From NCBI RefSeq assembly GCF_011682065.1, contig NZ_VUYU01000005.1, positions 140,484-204,483 on the forward strand: a stretch of DNA of 64,000 nt, in the 5' to 3' direction. Source of the DNA: Massilia rubra. GTDB taxonomy: Bacteria > Pseudomonadota > Gammaproteobacteria > Burkholderiales > Burkholderiaceae_D. Below the pieces are notes generated by a model. The model did no database searches and was not told the DNA's origin. It worked only from the letters and a program-made list of their open reading frames with translations. The position numbers and the translations under genes were made by a program. The stretch's first letter is position 1, and each line of letters opens with the position of its first letter. Below are positions 35,502 to 43,165 of the stretch, in pieces.

Positions 35502-35948
35502 ATGGTGTATGACCGTATCAAGCAGCAAATGATGGACACGCTGCCGTTTGTGCAGCTGCTGGGAATCCGGATCGACGCGATCGGCAACGGCACCTCCGAG
35601 GTGTCGATGCCGGCCGACCCGAAACTGAACAACCACCTTGGCACGCAGCACGCCGGGGCGCTCTTCACGCTGGCCGAAACGGCCTCCGGCGCGGCCATGG
35701 CGGGCGCGTTCGCCGACCTGATTCTCGGTCTGCGGCCGGTGGCCAAGGAGTCGCGCATCCAGTACCAGAAAGTGGCCAAGGGCGCGACGCGCGCCAGCGG
35801 CCGCGTTCCGGGCGATGTGGCGGCGCTCAAGGCCACGCTCAAGGCGGACGGCAAGGTGGCGTTTCCGGTGGAAGTCGATATCTTCGACGAACACGGAACG
35901 CTGGCGGCGCAGGTGCAGGTCGACTGGTATTTGTCCGAAAAACGGTAA
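35502..35948 (+). CDS. Hotdog-fold thioesterase-like protein (148 aa)
   Basis: Hotdog-fold protein of the PaaI/DUF4442 type that may hydrolyse stalled acyl-CoA thioesters. The core reads NNHLGTQHAGALFTLAETASGAAM, with the conserved HxGxxxxLxE-like active-site helix, then a strand-rich C-terminal half (ESRIQYQKVAKGATRASGRV). I chose the ATG at 35502 because GTGAGG lies six bases upstream. An in-frame ATG at 35451 adds 17 residues rich in rare codons (TTA, CTA, AGG) and lacks a ribosome site. It sits between the FadN-type and thiolase genes, supporting a housekeeping role in beta-oxidation. Confidence 0.75.
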   Translation: MVYDRIKQQMMDTLPFVQLLGIRIDAIGNGTSEVSMPADPKLNNHLGTQHAGALFTLAETASGAAMAGAFADLILGLRPVAKESRIQYQKVAKGATRASGRVPGDVAALKATLKADGKVAFPVEVDIFDEHGTLAAQVQVDWYLSEKR

Positions 35949-35993
35949 TCAGTTCATCCCCATTTCGAACCACAGAATTTTTGAGAGAACACT

Positions 35994-37190
35994 ATGAGCA
36001 AACAACTTCAAGACGCCTACATCGTCTCCGCAACCCGCACCCCGATCGGCAAGGCGCCGCGCGGCATGTTCAAGTCCATGCGCCCGGACGACCTGCTGGT
36101 GCGCGCGATCCAGTCCGCGATGGCGCAGGCGCCCGGCCTCGATCCGGCGCTGATCAACGACGCCATCATCGGCTGCTCGTTCCCGGAAGCCGAACAAGGC
36201 TTTAACATCGCCCGCATGTCGGTGCTGCTGGCCGGCCTGCCGAAAACCGTTGGCGGCGTGACGGTCAACCGTTACTGCGCGTCGGGCATCACCGCCATTG
36301 CCATGGCGGCCGACCGCATCCGCGTCGGCGAAGCCGATGTGATGATCGCCGGCGGCGTCGAATCGATGTCGATGGTGCCGATGATGGGCCACCACCCATC
36401 GATGAACATGAATATGTTCACCGACGAAAACGTCGGCATGGCCTACGGCATGGGCCTGACCGCGGAAAACGTGGCCAAGCAGTGGAAAGTGACGCGCGAG
36501 CAGCAGGACGCGTTCTCGGTCGAGTCGCACCGCCGCGCCATCGCCGCGCAGCAGGCCGGCTTCTTCAAGGACGAGACCACCCCGGTCGAGATCATCACCC
36601 GCACGCCGAACCTGGCCACCGGCCAGGTCGACATCACGACCCGCACGGTCGATACCGATGAAGGCGCGCGCGCCGATTCGACCATCGAGTCGCTCGGCAA
36701 GCTCAAGCCGGTGTTCGCGGCCAAGGGCACCGTCACCGCCGCCAACAGCTCGCAGATGTCCGATGGCGCCGGTGCGCTCCTGATCGTCAGCGAAAAAATC
36801 CTGCGCGAGCATAACCTGACCCCACTGGCCAAGTTCTCCTCGTTCGCGGTGCGCGGCGTGCCGCCTGAAATCATGGGCATCGGCCCGAAGGTGGCCATTC
36901 CGGCAGCGCTGGCCGCCGCCGGCATCACCCAGGACCAGCTCGACTGGATCGAACTGAACGAAGCGTTCGCCGCGCAGGCGCTGGCGGTGATCGGCGACCT
37001 GGGCCTGGACCCGGCCAAGGTCAACCCGATGGGCGGCGCGATTGCGCTGGGCCACCCGCTGGGCGCGACCGGTGCGATCCGCGCCGCGACCGTGATCCAC
37101 GCGCTGCGCCGCAATAACCTCAAGTACGGCATGGTCACGATGTGCGTCGGTACCGGCATGGGCGCGGCAGGCATTTTCGAACGCGTATAA
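35994..37190 (+). CDS. fadA: Acetyl-CoA C-acyltransferase (thiolase, 398 aa)
   Basis: Cleaves 3-ketoacyl-CoA to acetyl-CoA and a shortened acyl-CoA. The nucleophilic cysteine is in TVNRYCASGITAIAMAA (about residue 92). The other catalytic motifs are NEAFAAQALAVIGDLGLD, GGAIALGHPLGATGA and the C-terminal CVGTGMGAAGIFE. Length and motifs are those of degradative thiolases (FadA/FadI). It is the partner of the FadN-type protein. A stem-loop terminator follows 48 bp after the stop. Confidence 0.93.
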   Translation: MSKQLQDAYIVSATRTPIGKAPRGMFKSMRPDDLLVRAIQSAMAQAPGLDPALINDAIIGCSFPEAEQGFNIARMSVLLAGLPKTVGGVTVNRYCASGITAIAMAADRIRVGEADVMIAGGVESMSMVPMMGHHPSMNMNMFTDENVGMAYGMGLTAENVAKQWKVTREQQDAFSVESHRRAIAAQQAGFFKDETTPVEIITRTPNLATGQVDITTRTVDTDEGARADSTIESLGKLKPVFAAKGTVTAANSSQMSDGAGALLIVSEKILREHNLTPLAKFSSFAVRGVPPEIMGIGPKVAIPAALAAAGITQDQLDWIELNEAFAAQALAVIGDLGLDPAKVNPMGGAIALGHPLGATGAIRAATVIHALRRNNLKYGMVTMCVGTGMGAAGIFERV

Positions 37191-37237
37191 GCATCGGTTA
37201 AACTGCAGGGGACCCTATAGGGAACCCTATAGTCATC

Positions 37238-37268
37238 AAGGGCGCTGTGGCTTATCCCCGGCGCCCTT
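37238..37268 (+). terminator. Stem-loop terminator after the thiolase gene
   Basis: AAGGGCGC at 37238-37245 pairs perfectly with GCGCCCTT at 37261-37268, with a 15-base loop, and T-rich sequence (TTCACTTTTT) follows. It would end the beta-oxidation message and leave the hydratase gene to its own promoter or to partial read-through. A nearby duplicated CCCTATAG motif (about 37213-37232) could be part of a leader signal. Confidence 0.6.
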
Positions 37269-37287
37269 TTCACTTTTTGGAGAGCAC

Positions 37288-38067
37288 ATGGATATTTTGA
37301 CGAGCAAGGCCGACGGCATCCTGACAATCGAATTCAACCGCGTCGAGCGCAAGAACGCGATCACCGGCGTGATGTACCAGGCCATGGCCGACGCGCTGGT
37401 CGACGCCGAGAGCGACGATGCGGTACGTGCGATCCTCATCGTCGGCAAGCCGGAGATTTTCACGGCCGGGAACGACCTGGACGACTTCATGAAAAATTCG
37501 GCGCCGGTCGAAGGCGTGCCGGCCGAGATGCGCCCGGTATTCCAGTTCATGCGCGCGCTCTCGGGCAGCAGCAAGCCGGTGGTGGCGGCGGTGTCGGGTG
37601 CGGCGGTGGGCATCGGCACTACCTTGCTGATGCACTGCGACCTGGTCTACGCGGCCGACAACGCCAAGTTTTCGATGCCGTTCTCGCAGCTCGGATTGTG
37701 CCCCGAATTCGCATCGAGCCTGCTGCTGCCGCAGCTGGCCGGTTTTCCGCGCGCGGCCGAAAAGCTGCTGCTCGGCGAAGCGTTCCTGGCGCAGGAAGCC
37801 TACGACATGGGGCTGGTGTCGAAGGTGCTGCCTTTGGCGGAACTGCGTCCGTACGCGGCGCGCCAGGCGGCCAAGCTGGTGGCGCTGCCGGCCGCCTCGA
37901 TCCGCGCAACCAAGTCGCTGATGAAGCGCTCGCGCAATGCGGCCATCACCGAGACCATGGGCGCCGAAAACGCCTTGTTCGGCGCGATGCTGCTGGCGCC
38001 CGAAGCGAAGGAAGCATTCACCGCGTTCTTTGAAAAGCGCAAGCCGGATTTTTCGCAGTTCGCATAA
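37288..38067 (+). CDS. Enoyl-CoA hydratase/isomerase family protein (259 aa)
   Basis: Crotonase-fold enzyme acting on enoyl-CoAs. The oxyanion-hole regions are IFTAGNDLDDFM (about residues 57-68) and GAAVGIGTTLLMHCDLVYA (about 107-125), then AKFSMPFSQLGLCPEFASSL. The second catalytic Glu of true hydratases is not clearly placed: PFSQLGLCPEFASS has Glu at a displaced position, so isomerase or another crotonase reaction is possible. An AGAGCAC-type ribosome site precedes the ATG. The last 113 bp are duplicated about 0.8 kb downstream as a decayed copy. Confidence 0.88.
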   Translation: MDILTSKADGILTIEFNRVERKNAITGVMYQAMADALVDAESDDAVRAILIVGKPEIFTAGNDLDDFMKNSAPVEGVPAEMRPVFQFMRALSGSSKPVVAAVSGAAVGIGTTLLMHCDLVYAADNAKFSMPFSQLGLCPEFASSLLLPQLAGFPRAAEKLLLGEAFLAQEAYDMGLVSKVLPLAELRPYAARQAAKLVALPAASIRATKSLMKRSRNAAITETMGAENALFGAMLLAPEAKEAFTAFFEKRKPDFSQFA

Positions 38068-38271
38068 TTGAGCAAGATCTGCGACATGTGTGGTGCCGGC
38101 TCGCCAGCCGGCGCGCCATGCTGCAGCGGTTGCGGCATGCAGTTTGGTGCTGATGATGCCTGGGACGGGGTGCCCGCGCTGCCCGCAATAGTTTATGGAC
38201 CGCTGGCGGCGTTGAGATCGTCGTCGTTAGCGATGGCGCAATCGGCAGTCTCGTGTATCCGCCCGTGTTGA
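38068..38271 (+). CDS. Possible small zinc-ribbon protein (67 aa, doubtful)
   Basis: A TTG-initiated frame directly after the hydratase stop starts MSKICDMCGAGSPAG and continues CCSGCGMQFGADD. This gives two CxxC pairs about 14 residues apart, the pattern of a small zinc ribbon. The remaining 35 residues are unconvincing, and no good ribosome site is visible. It may be a decayed remnant inside a segment flanked by two copies of the hydratase 3' end. Confidence 0.25.
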   Translation: MSKICDMCGAGSPAGAPCCSGCGMQFGADDAWDGVPALPAIVYGPLAALRSSSLAMAQSAVSCIRPC

Positions 38272-38359
38272 CGGGACGCGCCGGCAAGCGATTCGGTGAC
38301 AAACTGCCCGCGCAGACCGAAACGCGATCATCCCGACTGGTCCGACACAGGATTTAAAC

Positions 38360-38665
38360 ATGAAAAATACACTATTTGTTTTTCTGCTGGCGGTATCGAC
38401 GGTTTGCCATGCGCATGAGACGGCGCGCCTTCCCAAAGACGTCGTTAAATTCATGGAGCGGCGCGATGCGTGCGATCATTTCAGGGGCGAGGTCACGAAT
38501 GTGGACGATAGAAAGCGGCTGGAACAAATCATCAGGAAAGCCAACAGCCTCTGTCGCGGCAGCGATAGGCAGTTGGCAAAACTGCGTAGGAAATATGCGG
38601 AAAATGAAGCAGTAATCAGCGGGTTGAAGGAGTACGAAGATACCATCAACGCTCCGGCCCAATAA
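38360..38665 (+). CDS. Small secreted hypothetical protein (101 aa)
   Basis: Begins with a convincing Sec signal (MKNTLFVFLLAVSTVCHAHE), and the mature protein is about 83 residues, charged and helical. Two cysteines (DACDHFRGE and NSLCRGSD) could form a disulfide, and the spacing RDACDHFRGE-x-ERKRLEQI recalls small lysozyme-inhibitor-like or DUF-type periplasmic proteins, but I cannot assign a family. Base composition is lower in G/C than its neighbours. It lies within the segment bounded by the duplicated hydratase ends, suggesting it arrived or was retained through that rearrangement. Confidence 0.6.
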   Translation: MKNTLFVFLLAVSTVCHAHETARLPKDVVKFMERRDACDHFRGEVTNVDDRKRLEQIIRKANSLCRGSDRQLAKLRRKYAENEAVISGLKEYEDTINAPAQ

Positions 38666-38760
38666 CCGTGGGCCTGGCGCGATCATACTGCGATGCGGAT
38701 CGCCCTGACGGGTCTCCCGCACAAGCAACAATATAGTGGTAGCGAGCTGGTTGTGCCGAT

Positions 38761-38874
38761 CCATGGGCGCCGAAAACGCCTTGTTCGGGGCGATGCTGCC
38801 GGCGCCCGAAGCGAAGGAAGCCTTTTACCGCCTACTTTGAAAAGCGCAAGCCGGATTTTTCGCAGTTCGCCTGA
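38761..38874 (+). pseudogene. Decayed second copy of the hydratase 3' end
   Basis: This segment matches the end of the hydratase gene (37955-38067), from CCATGGGCGCCGAAAACGCC through to TTTTTCGCAGTTCGC and the stop, with only a few changes. One inserted base in GAAGCCTTTTACCG shifts the reading frame. The copy has no start and is not expected to make a product. It marks the right edge of a duplicated segment. Confidence 0.85.
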
Positions 38875-38892
38875 CCCCGGCCGCGCGAACGC

Positions 38893-40014
38893 CTAGCCCG
38901 GCTGCGCGTCGAACAGGAATTCCTTGACTTTCGGATTGCCCTGGCGCCACAGGACGTTGTCGATCAGGTAATGATGCACATTGATGAAAATCCATGCGCA
39001 GGCAAGCGACAGGGCGACGCCCTGGCCTGGCATTTGCCCGGTGCGCGCATAATCGACCACCCAAGGCAGTATCCAGAAGCCCAGGCCGCCCAGCACCGCG
39101 CCGGTGACCACGAAGCCGGCCAGGCGCGCGCCGCTCCACTGGCGCGCGCGCGCCTGGTTGGACGTGTATTTCGACACGACGGTCAGGTATTGCAGGGAAT
39201 GGAAAAAGGGTATCACGAGCAGGAAAGCCGGTTCCGTCCAGACCAGTCCCAACCAGACATACAAGGTGATGAAATAGGCAAGCAGTCCGGCGGCAGGCCA
39301 TTGTTTCCAGGTGAGCTGTTGCGCGCGCCACTGGCCCACGCAGCGGAACACCGCGAGGCCGCACCAGATGGTGGTCAGGCTGGCCACGCCGCAGGCGAGA
39401 ATCGTCAAGGCGGGCGGCATGGCGTAATTCACGCCGAATACGCCCCAGAGCTGTCGCGCCAGGGTTCCGCCGCTGCCCAGCGTCCATGCGGCGCCCCAGC
39501 AGGCATACGCGTTGATCAGCAAGGCTTTGCGGGTCTCGGCGGGCCAGTAGCGCTTCTTGAGCGCAGCATCCATCATGGCCATGCCGAAGCCTTGTTTGAC
39601 GTAGTGCCAGCCGACCAGCAGGCCCATCGCTGTCAGGCTCAGTGCCAGTAGCAGGCTCTGGCCGTGCACCGATAACAGCGCGCCCGTGACCAGGCAGGCG
39701 GCCAGCGCGACAGGAGCGATCACGCCGGCGATCATCCAGCGGCGCCGCAAGTCCGGCGGCCAGCGGCCTTCCTTGACGTCGCTCCAGGAGCCATAAAACA
39801 TTTGATATGAAAAAGCAAAGTGCGGGTGGTTGACGAGGTTCGCCAGCCCCAGCATGATCACGCCCAGCGTGGCCAGGCCTTCCTTTTCCAAGTGCATCAT
39901 CTGCAGCACGAGCAAGGCGAACAGCGATCCGCCGCCCAGCAACATGACATCGGCCCATGGACTGAACAAGCCGCGCGCGGGTTGGGGGGGCTGGCCAGTG
40001 GCGGTGATATCCAT
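38893..40014 (-). CDS. Multi-pass membrane protein with conserved histidines (373 aa)
   Basis: Polytopic inner-membrane protein with about nine to ten hydrophobic segments. Histidines recur near membrane borders: NLVNHPHFAFSYQ, VGWHYVKQGFG, IPFFHSLQYLTV and FINVHHYLIDNVLWRQ. This recalls membrane di-iron or Brp/Blh-type enzymes, but I cannot confirm membership. The chosen start (MDITATGQPPQP, ATG at 40012-40014) excludes an upstream cysteine-containing stretch that looks non-coding. No operon partner is visible. Function is unknown; lipid or isoprenoid modification is only a suggestion. Confidence 0.7.
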   Translation of the reverse strand: MDITATGQPPQPARGLFSPWADVMLLGGGSLFALLVLQMMHLEKEGLATLGVIMLGLANLVNHPHFAFSYQMFYGSWSDVKEGRWPPDLRRRWMIAGVIAPVALAACLVTGALLSVHGQSLLLALSLTAMGLLVGWHYVKQGFGMAMMDAALKKRYWPAETRKALLINAYACWGAAWTLGSGGTLARQLWGVFGVNYAMPPALTILACGVASLTTIWCGLAVFRCVGQWRAQQLTWKQWPAAGLLAYFITLYVWLGLVWTEPAFLLVIPFFHSLQYLTVVSKYTSNQARARQWSGARLAGFVVTGAVLGGLGFWILPWVVDYARTGQMPGQGVALSLACAWIFINVHHYLIDNVLWRQGNPKVKEFLFDAQPG

Positions 40015-40231
40015 CGAAAGGGCGGTAAAGGTGGGCAAGTCGGTCAGGTTAGCACTAATATTGCACGCTATCAACAAACAGGGCCGCGTGGGCGTCTGCA
40101 AACAACACAGTGTTGTTTTTTATGTAATTTGATGCGGCGCGCGGCCGGAATCGGCCGTCTTCAATCTGATTCATCCGGGCACGGTCAGGAACGCCATCGT
40201 GACCTGGCGTCCTTCCCGCACCGGCGCCACC

Positions 40232-40606
40232 TCAGGGCCAGGCAATCGTCGGCCCGTTCTGGATCGAGCGCACCAGGATCGGCGCCACGTGCTGGATGTT
40301 GTCCCAGTTGAAGTGATAGCGGTCCATGGTCGCTGGCGAGGCGATGTGGCGCTTGACCCCGTTGTCGATCAGGTACACCGCCGCGTCTCCCTGCGCCTGG
40401 GCCAGCACCGCGCCGTGGCTGAGCGCAACGCCGGTATCGATATTGTTCAGGTGCGGGTCTTGCACGATGCCGTTCCAGCTGCGGAACAGGTTGTTGTACG
40501 TGGCCGGATCGGGAATGTGCCGCTTGCGGCCCTGGTCGATGAGGTAGACTTCCGGCGCGCCGGGCAATTGCATCCGCAGACCGTTAAGATCGTTTCTGAT
40601 AGCCAT
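40232..40606 (-). CDS. Hypothetical protein with two internal repeats (124 aa)
   Basis: Two similar segments are obvious: VYLIDQGRKRHIPDPATYNN near residue 20 and VYLIDNGVKRHIASPATMDR near residue 77, each followed by a W-N-(G/N)-I stretch. The (V)YLIDxGxKRHI pattern resembles short beta-hairpin repeats in bacterial surface or cell-wall-associated proteins, but no named family is certain. No signal peptide is present. The ATG at 40604-40606 has AGGGGAAC upstream, so this start is well supported. It is a single-gene unit. Confidence 0.65.
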   Translation of the reverse strand: MAIRNDLNGLRMQLPGAPEVYLIDQGRKRHIPDPATYNNLFRSWNGIVQDPHLNNIDTGVALSHGAVLAQAQGDAAVYLIDNGVKRHIASPATMDRYHFNWDNIQHVAPILVRSIQNGPTIAWP

Positions 40607-40985
40607 GATGTTCCCCTGAAGGGTTGCGCCGCAAGCGCGTTGCCAGCTCCCCGCTGAAAACCGCGCCGTTGCGGCAAGGCGGCCGGAATCGTTCTGGCGA
40701 GGAAGATCCAGGCGCCGCGCTGGCATGGTCAGTCTGCAGGCACGCCGGCACGCCGGCGGCCGCGACGGGCGCTGCGCCTGTTCGGCCAGCGTACAAGTAC
40801 AGCGCTTGCCGACGCTTGTGTCCGCTCAAGCGCGGGCTTGCTCCGGCACGATCAGGGCGGGCTTTTTCCCGCTGCGGCAAGACGTGGCTCGCTCCGGACA
40901 GCGCCCGGCAAAAGTTGACGGGTTACAATCTGCCGCTGTGGCATTCTCGCCATCCCATGACGCTGTTCACCCAGAGGAAACCTGC
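40607..40985. other. Intergenic region, no gene seen
   Basis: This 379-bp gap separates two divergent genes. It is G/C-rich with several short hairpins, such as GCGGG-CTTTTT-CCCGC near 40857-40872, and ends with an AGAGGAAA ribosome site at 40973-40980 for the next gene. Open frames that cross it have no family resemblance. Confidence 0.5.
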
Positions 40986-41990
40986 ATGCCGACCTTCGTT
41001 GCGCGCTGCCTGGCGATTGCCTGCGCTGTTACCGCCTTGCCCGCCGTTGGCGCCTGTCCCGACTACATCACCGCCGCCCATCCGCCGGCGCTGGCCGGAC
41101 CCGTCAAAAAGCCCTTTGCCAGCGTCGTCAACCATGTCCTGGCCGCCAGGTACCAGCCCTGGCACATGGCGCACGACGCCATCGTCAAGGCCGGAACGGC
41201 GGCGACCATCCGCGCCAAGTTCGATTACGATCCGGTGCTGCACAAGGACCTGGAAGCCGAGCGCGTTCACGTGTATTTGTATGGAACCGGCATGGCCCGC
41301 TGGCAGTACGTGGGCAATTACCTGACCGACAGCGACGGCAAGATCGACGTGCCGCTGGGCACGCAGCCGGTGGGGGAGTATGTCGTGCGCTTCGTGGTGG
41401 AAGGGGACTTGAGCAGCACCAGCGGCTACCTGAGCGTGGTCGAGCCCGGGCGCGACACGATCGTTTTCGATATCGACGGCACCCTCACCACCAGCGACTT
41501 CGAAGCCTATGCCGATTATGCGGGGGTGAAGACCGCCACGCCGTACCGGTACGCGCCGGAGATGGTCAACGCCTGGCGCGACAAGGGCTACCAGTTGATT
41601 TTCCTCAGTGCGCGGCCGTACTGGGTGACCAGGGATGGACGCGCATGGCTCGGCGTCCAGGGCATCGCCCCCTGGCATTACCACAGCAATCCTTACAGCG
41701 GCGGCCCGGTGCCGCCCGATACCCAGAAATTCAAAGGCGATTACGTGCGCCATTTGCGCGATGCGGTCGGCCTCAATCTCGTGCGCGTGTACGGCAATGC
41801 CCTCACCGATATCGGGGCCTACGCGGACGCCGGGATGGCCAAGGCCGATACCTATATCATCGGGCCGCATGCCGGCGTCGCCGGCACCCGGCCGGTTCAC
41901 GGCGAGTATGGGGAGCACTATCGCCTCTTGGTCGAACCGGCGCCGCTGGCGCGCTGCCGGGCCGATGCGACCCTTCCCGCGCCATCCTGA
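40986..41990 (+). CDS. Secreted lipin-like (LNS2) HAD phosphatase (334 aa)
   Basis: Periplasmic or secreted protein with a Sec signal (CLAIACAVTALPAVGA). The middle is a beta-sandwich-like region (about residues 75-155, HVYLYGTGMARWQYVGNY and VGEYVVRFVVEGDL). The C-terminal HAD domain follows: catalytic DIDGTLT at 162-168, then LIFLSARPYWVT and YGNALTDIGAYADAGM. These correspond to the lipin/Ned1/Smp2 LNS2 motifs DxDGT, SAR and GNxxTD, so phosphatidic acid or another phospholipid-derived phosphate is a plausible substrate. It is 70-75% similar by eye to the protein encoded at 43166-44146. The start follows AGAGGAAA; earlier in-frame codons are non-coding in character. Confidence 0.8.
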   Translation: MPTFVARCLAIACAVTALPAVGACPDYITAAHPPALAGPVKKPFASVVNHVLAARYQPWHMAHDAIVKAGTAATIRAKFDYDPVLHKDLEAERVHVYLYGTGMARWQYVGNYLTDSDGKIDVPLGTQPVGEYVVRFVVEGDLSSTSGYLSVVEPGRDTIVFDIDGTLTTSDFEAYADYAGVKTATPYRYAPEMVNAWRDKGYQLIFLSARPYWVTRDGRAWLGVQGIAPWHYHSNPYSGGPVPPDTQKFKGDYVRHLRDAVGLNLVRVYGNALTDIGAYADAGMAKADTYIIGPHAGVAGTRPVHGEYGEHYRLLVEPAPLARCRADATLPAPS

Positions 41991-42020
41991 CCGTGGCGCC
42001 CCTTGGACGGGGCGCCACGG
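41991..42020. terminator. Bidirectional hairpin between convergent genes
   Basis: A perfect 12-bp stem, CCGTGGCGCCCC with GGGGCGCCACGG, encloses a 6-base loop. It lies directly after the stop of the lipin-like gene and 20 bp beyond the stop of the opposing PEP-CTERM gene. There is no clear T-run, so it may act as a processing or partial termination structure for both genes. Confidence 0.6.
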
Positions 42021-42040
42021 TCGGACCACCTTGCAGCCTG

Positions 42041-42808
42041 TTACCTGGCGGCTTTGCGGCGGCGGGCGCACCAGCCCACCATCGCCAGGCCGGCCAGCAG
42101 CATGGCGTAGGTTTCCGGCTCAGGCACTGCCGAAATGACCCCTGCTACGTTGTTGGTCTCAAACTCGAGATGGCCATAGCCATCGGTTCTACCTGACTCC
42201 AGATAGGCGGAAATAGTGTACGTTTTCGTGCCGGTCAAGCGCGCGTAATAGGACTGGTAGAACGTCATTTCTTCACCGGGAGTCTGGCCTTCCTGGTCAC
42301 CCAGCCTGCCCTTCAGGCTGAAATACGCCCATCCCCGCGAGTCGATGGCCGGATTGGATACGTCGTTGCTGACGGTGCCGAGCGCGGAAATGATCATCCC
42401 CGTGTTCGGGCTCAGCCTGAATCTTTCGAGGTGGCTGGTGCTGGCCTGCATGGTGCCCCTGGTCGGCGCCGTGGCGTTGGCTAACGTTGTCGAACCCCAG
42501 TTGCTTGCATCCGTACTGGTGCTCGCGGTGCCGCCAGCGTGGCTCGCCGAGGTGCTACCCAGGGTGCCGATGCTCTGGTAAGTGAGTTTCCCGGTTTGCG
42601 CGTCGGTGAAGCTGCTGGAGCTGCTATCGGTCCGTTCCGTAAAAAAAATGCTCGGGGAGATGTTGTCGCTCAGGTCCAGGTCGACCAGTTGGTAGGAGAA
42701 CTGCGAAATGGAGGCGGACGTGCTGATCGATTGCGCATGGGCGGAGCCCGTTGCGATCGCCGCAGCGGCGAGGACGCAATAAGCGAACTTGGAAGAGGTG
42801 TTGGACAT
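42041..42808 (-). CDS. PEP-CTERM sorting domain protein (255 aa)
   Basis: Exported protein with a Sec signal (AYCVLAAAAIATGSAHAQS) and a C-terminal PEP-CTERM tail: VPEPETYAMLLAGLAMVGW, then CARRRKAAR. The tail is cut by an exosortase (EpsH/XrtA family) during export, often with exopolysaccharide production; no exosortase is in the window. The mature part is rich in Ser, Thr and Ala and probably all-beta (VDLDLSDNISPSIFF, YYARLTGTKTYTISAYLESG). It lies between the two lipin-like phosphatase genes but on the opposite strand. Confidence 0.88.
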   Translation of the reverse strand: MSNTSSKFAYCVLAAAAIATGSAHAQSISTSASISQFSYQLVDLDLSDNISPSIFFTERTDSSSSSFTDAQTGKLTYQSIGTLGSTSASHAGGTASTSTDASNWGSTTLANATAPTRGTMQASTSHLERFRLSPNTGMIISALGTVSNDVSNPAIDSRGWAYFSLKGRLGDQEGQTPGEEMTFYQSYYARLTGTKTYTISAYLESGRTDGYGHLEFETNNVAGVISAVPEPETYAMLLAGLAMVGWCARRRKAAR

Positions 42809-43165
42809 GGACGTGCTTTCGCTAGATGGCTGCCGGATATCGGCTGGCTCGCCTCAGTATAAACCTGTCAATCATGGCATATTATCAATAACGTATATGC
42901 ATAGTGAATTTTGTTGTTTTTTTGTTCAATAAGATCGTTGCCGAGCGTTTATTCGGGAACATGTATTACCGGGCGCATGGCGCCGGCGCCGCAAGCGGGG
43001 GCATCCGTCCACGCGCTACAACACTCATCCTTGTTTTTTGAACATCGCCGGCAAAAAAGTGACAATGTCATTTTGGAAATGCTCACGGCAGGGTAATGTT
43101 GGCAGGTCACAAACGACAAGTTTGCGTCGTCATCTGATTATTCCAATCATCCTGCGGAGACCTCC
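42809..43165. other. A/T-rich divergent intergenic region
   Basis: The 357 bp between the PEP-CTERM gene (minus) and the second lipin-like gene (plus) hold no convincing gene. The part from about 42840 to 42960 is A/T-rich, with T-runs near 42911-42925, and is a good candidate for promoters. A CGGAGACCTCC ribosome-site region precedes the ATG at 43166. Confidence 0.5.

Noticed and set aside
32900-35854. A 984-residue minus-strand open frame over the FadN-type gene
   Set aside because: Pure shadow of a high-GC gene; the plus strand has complete dehydrogenase and hydratase motifs.
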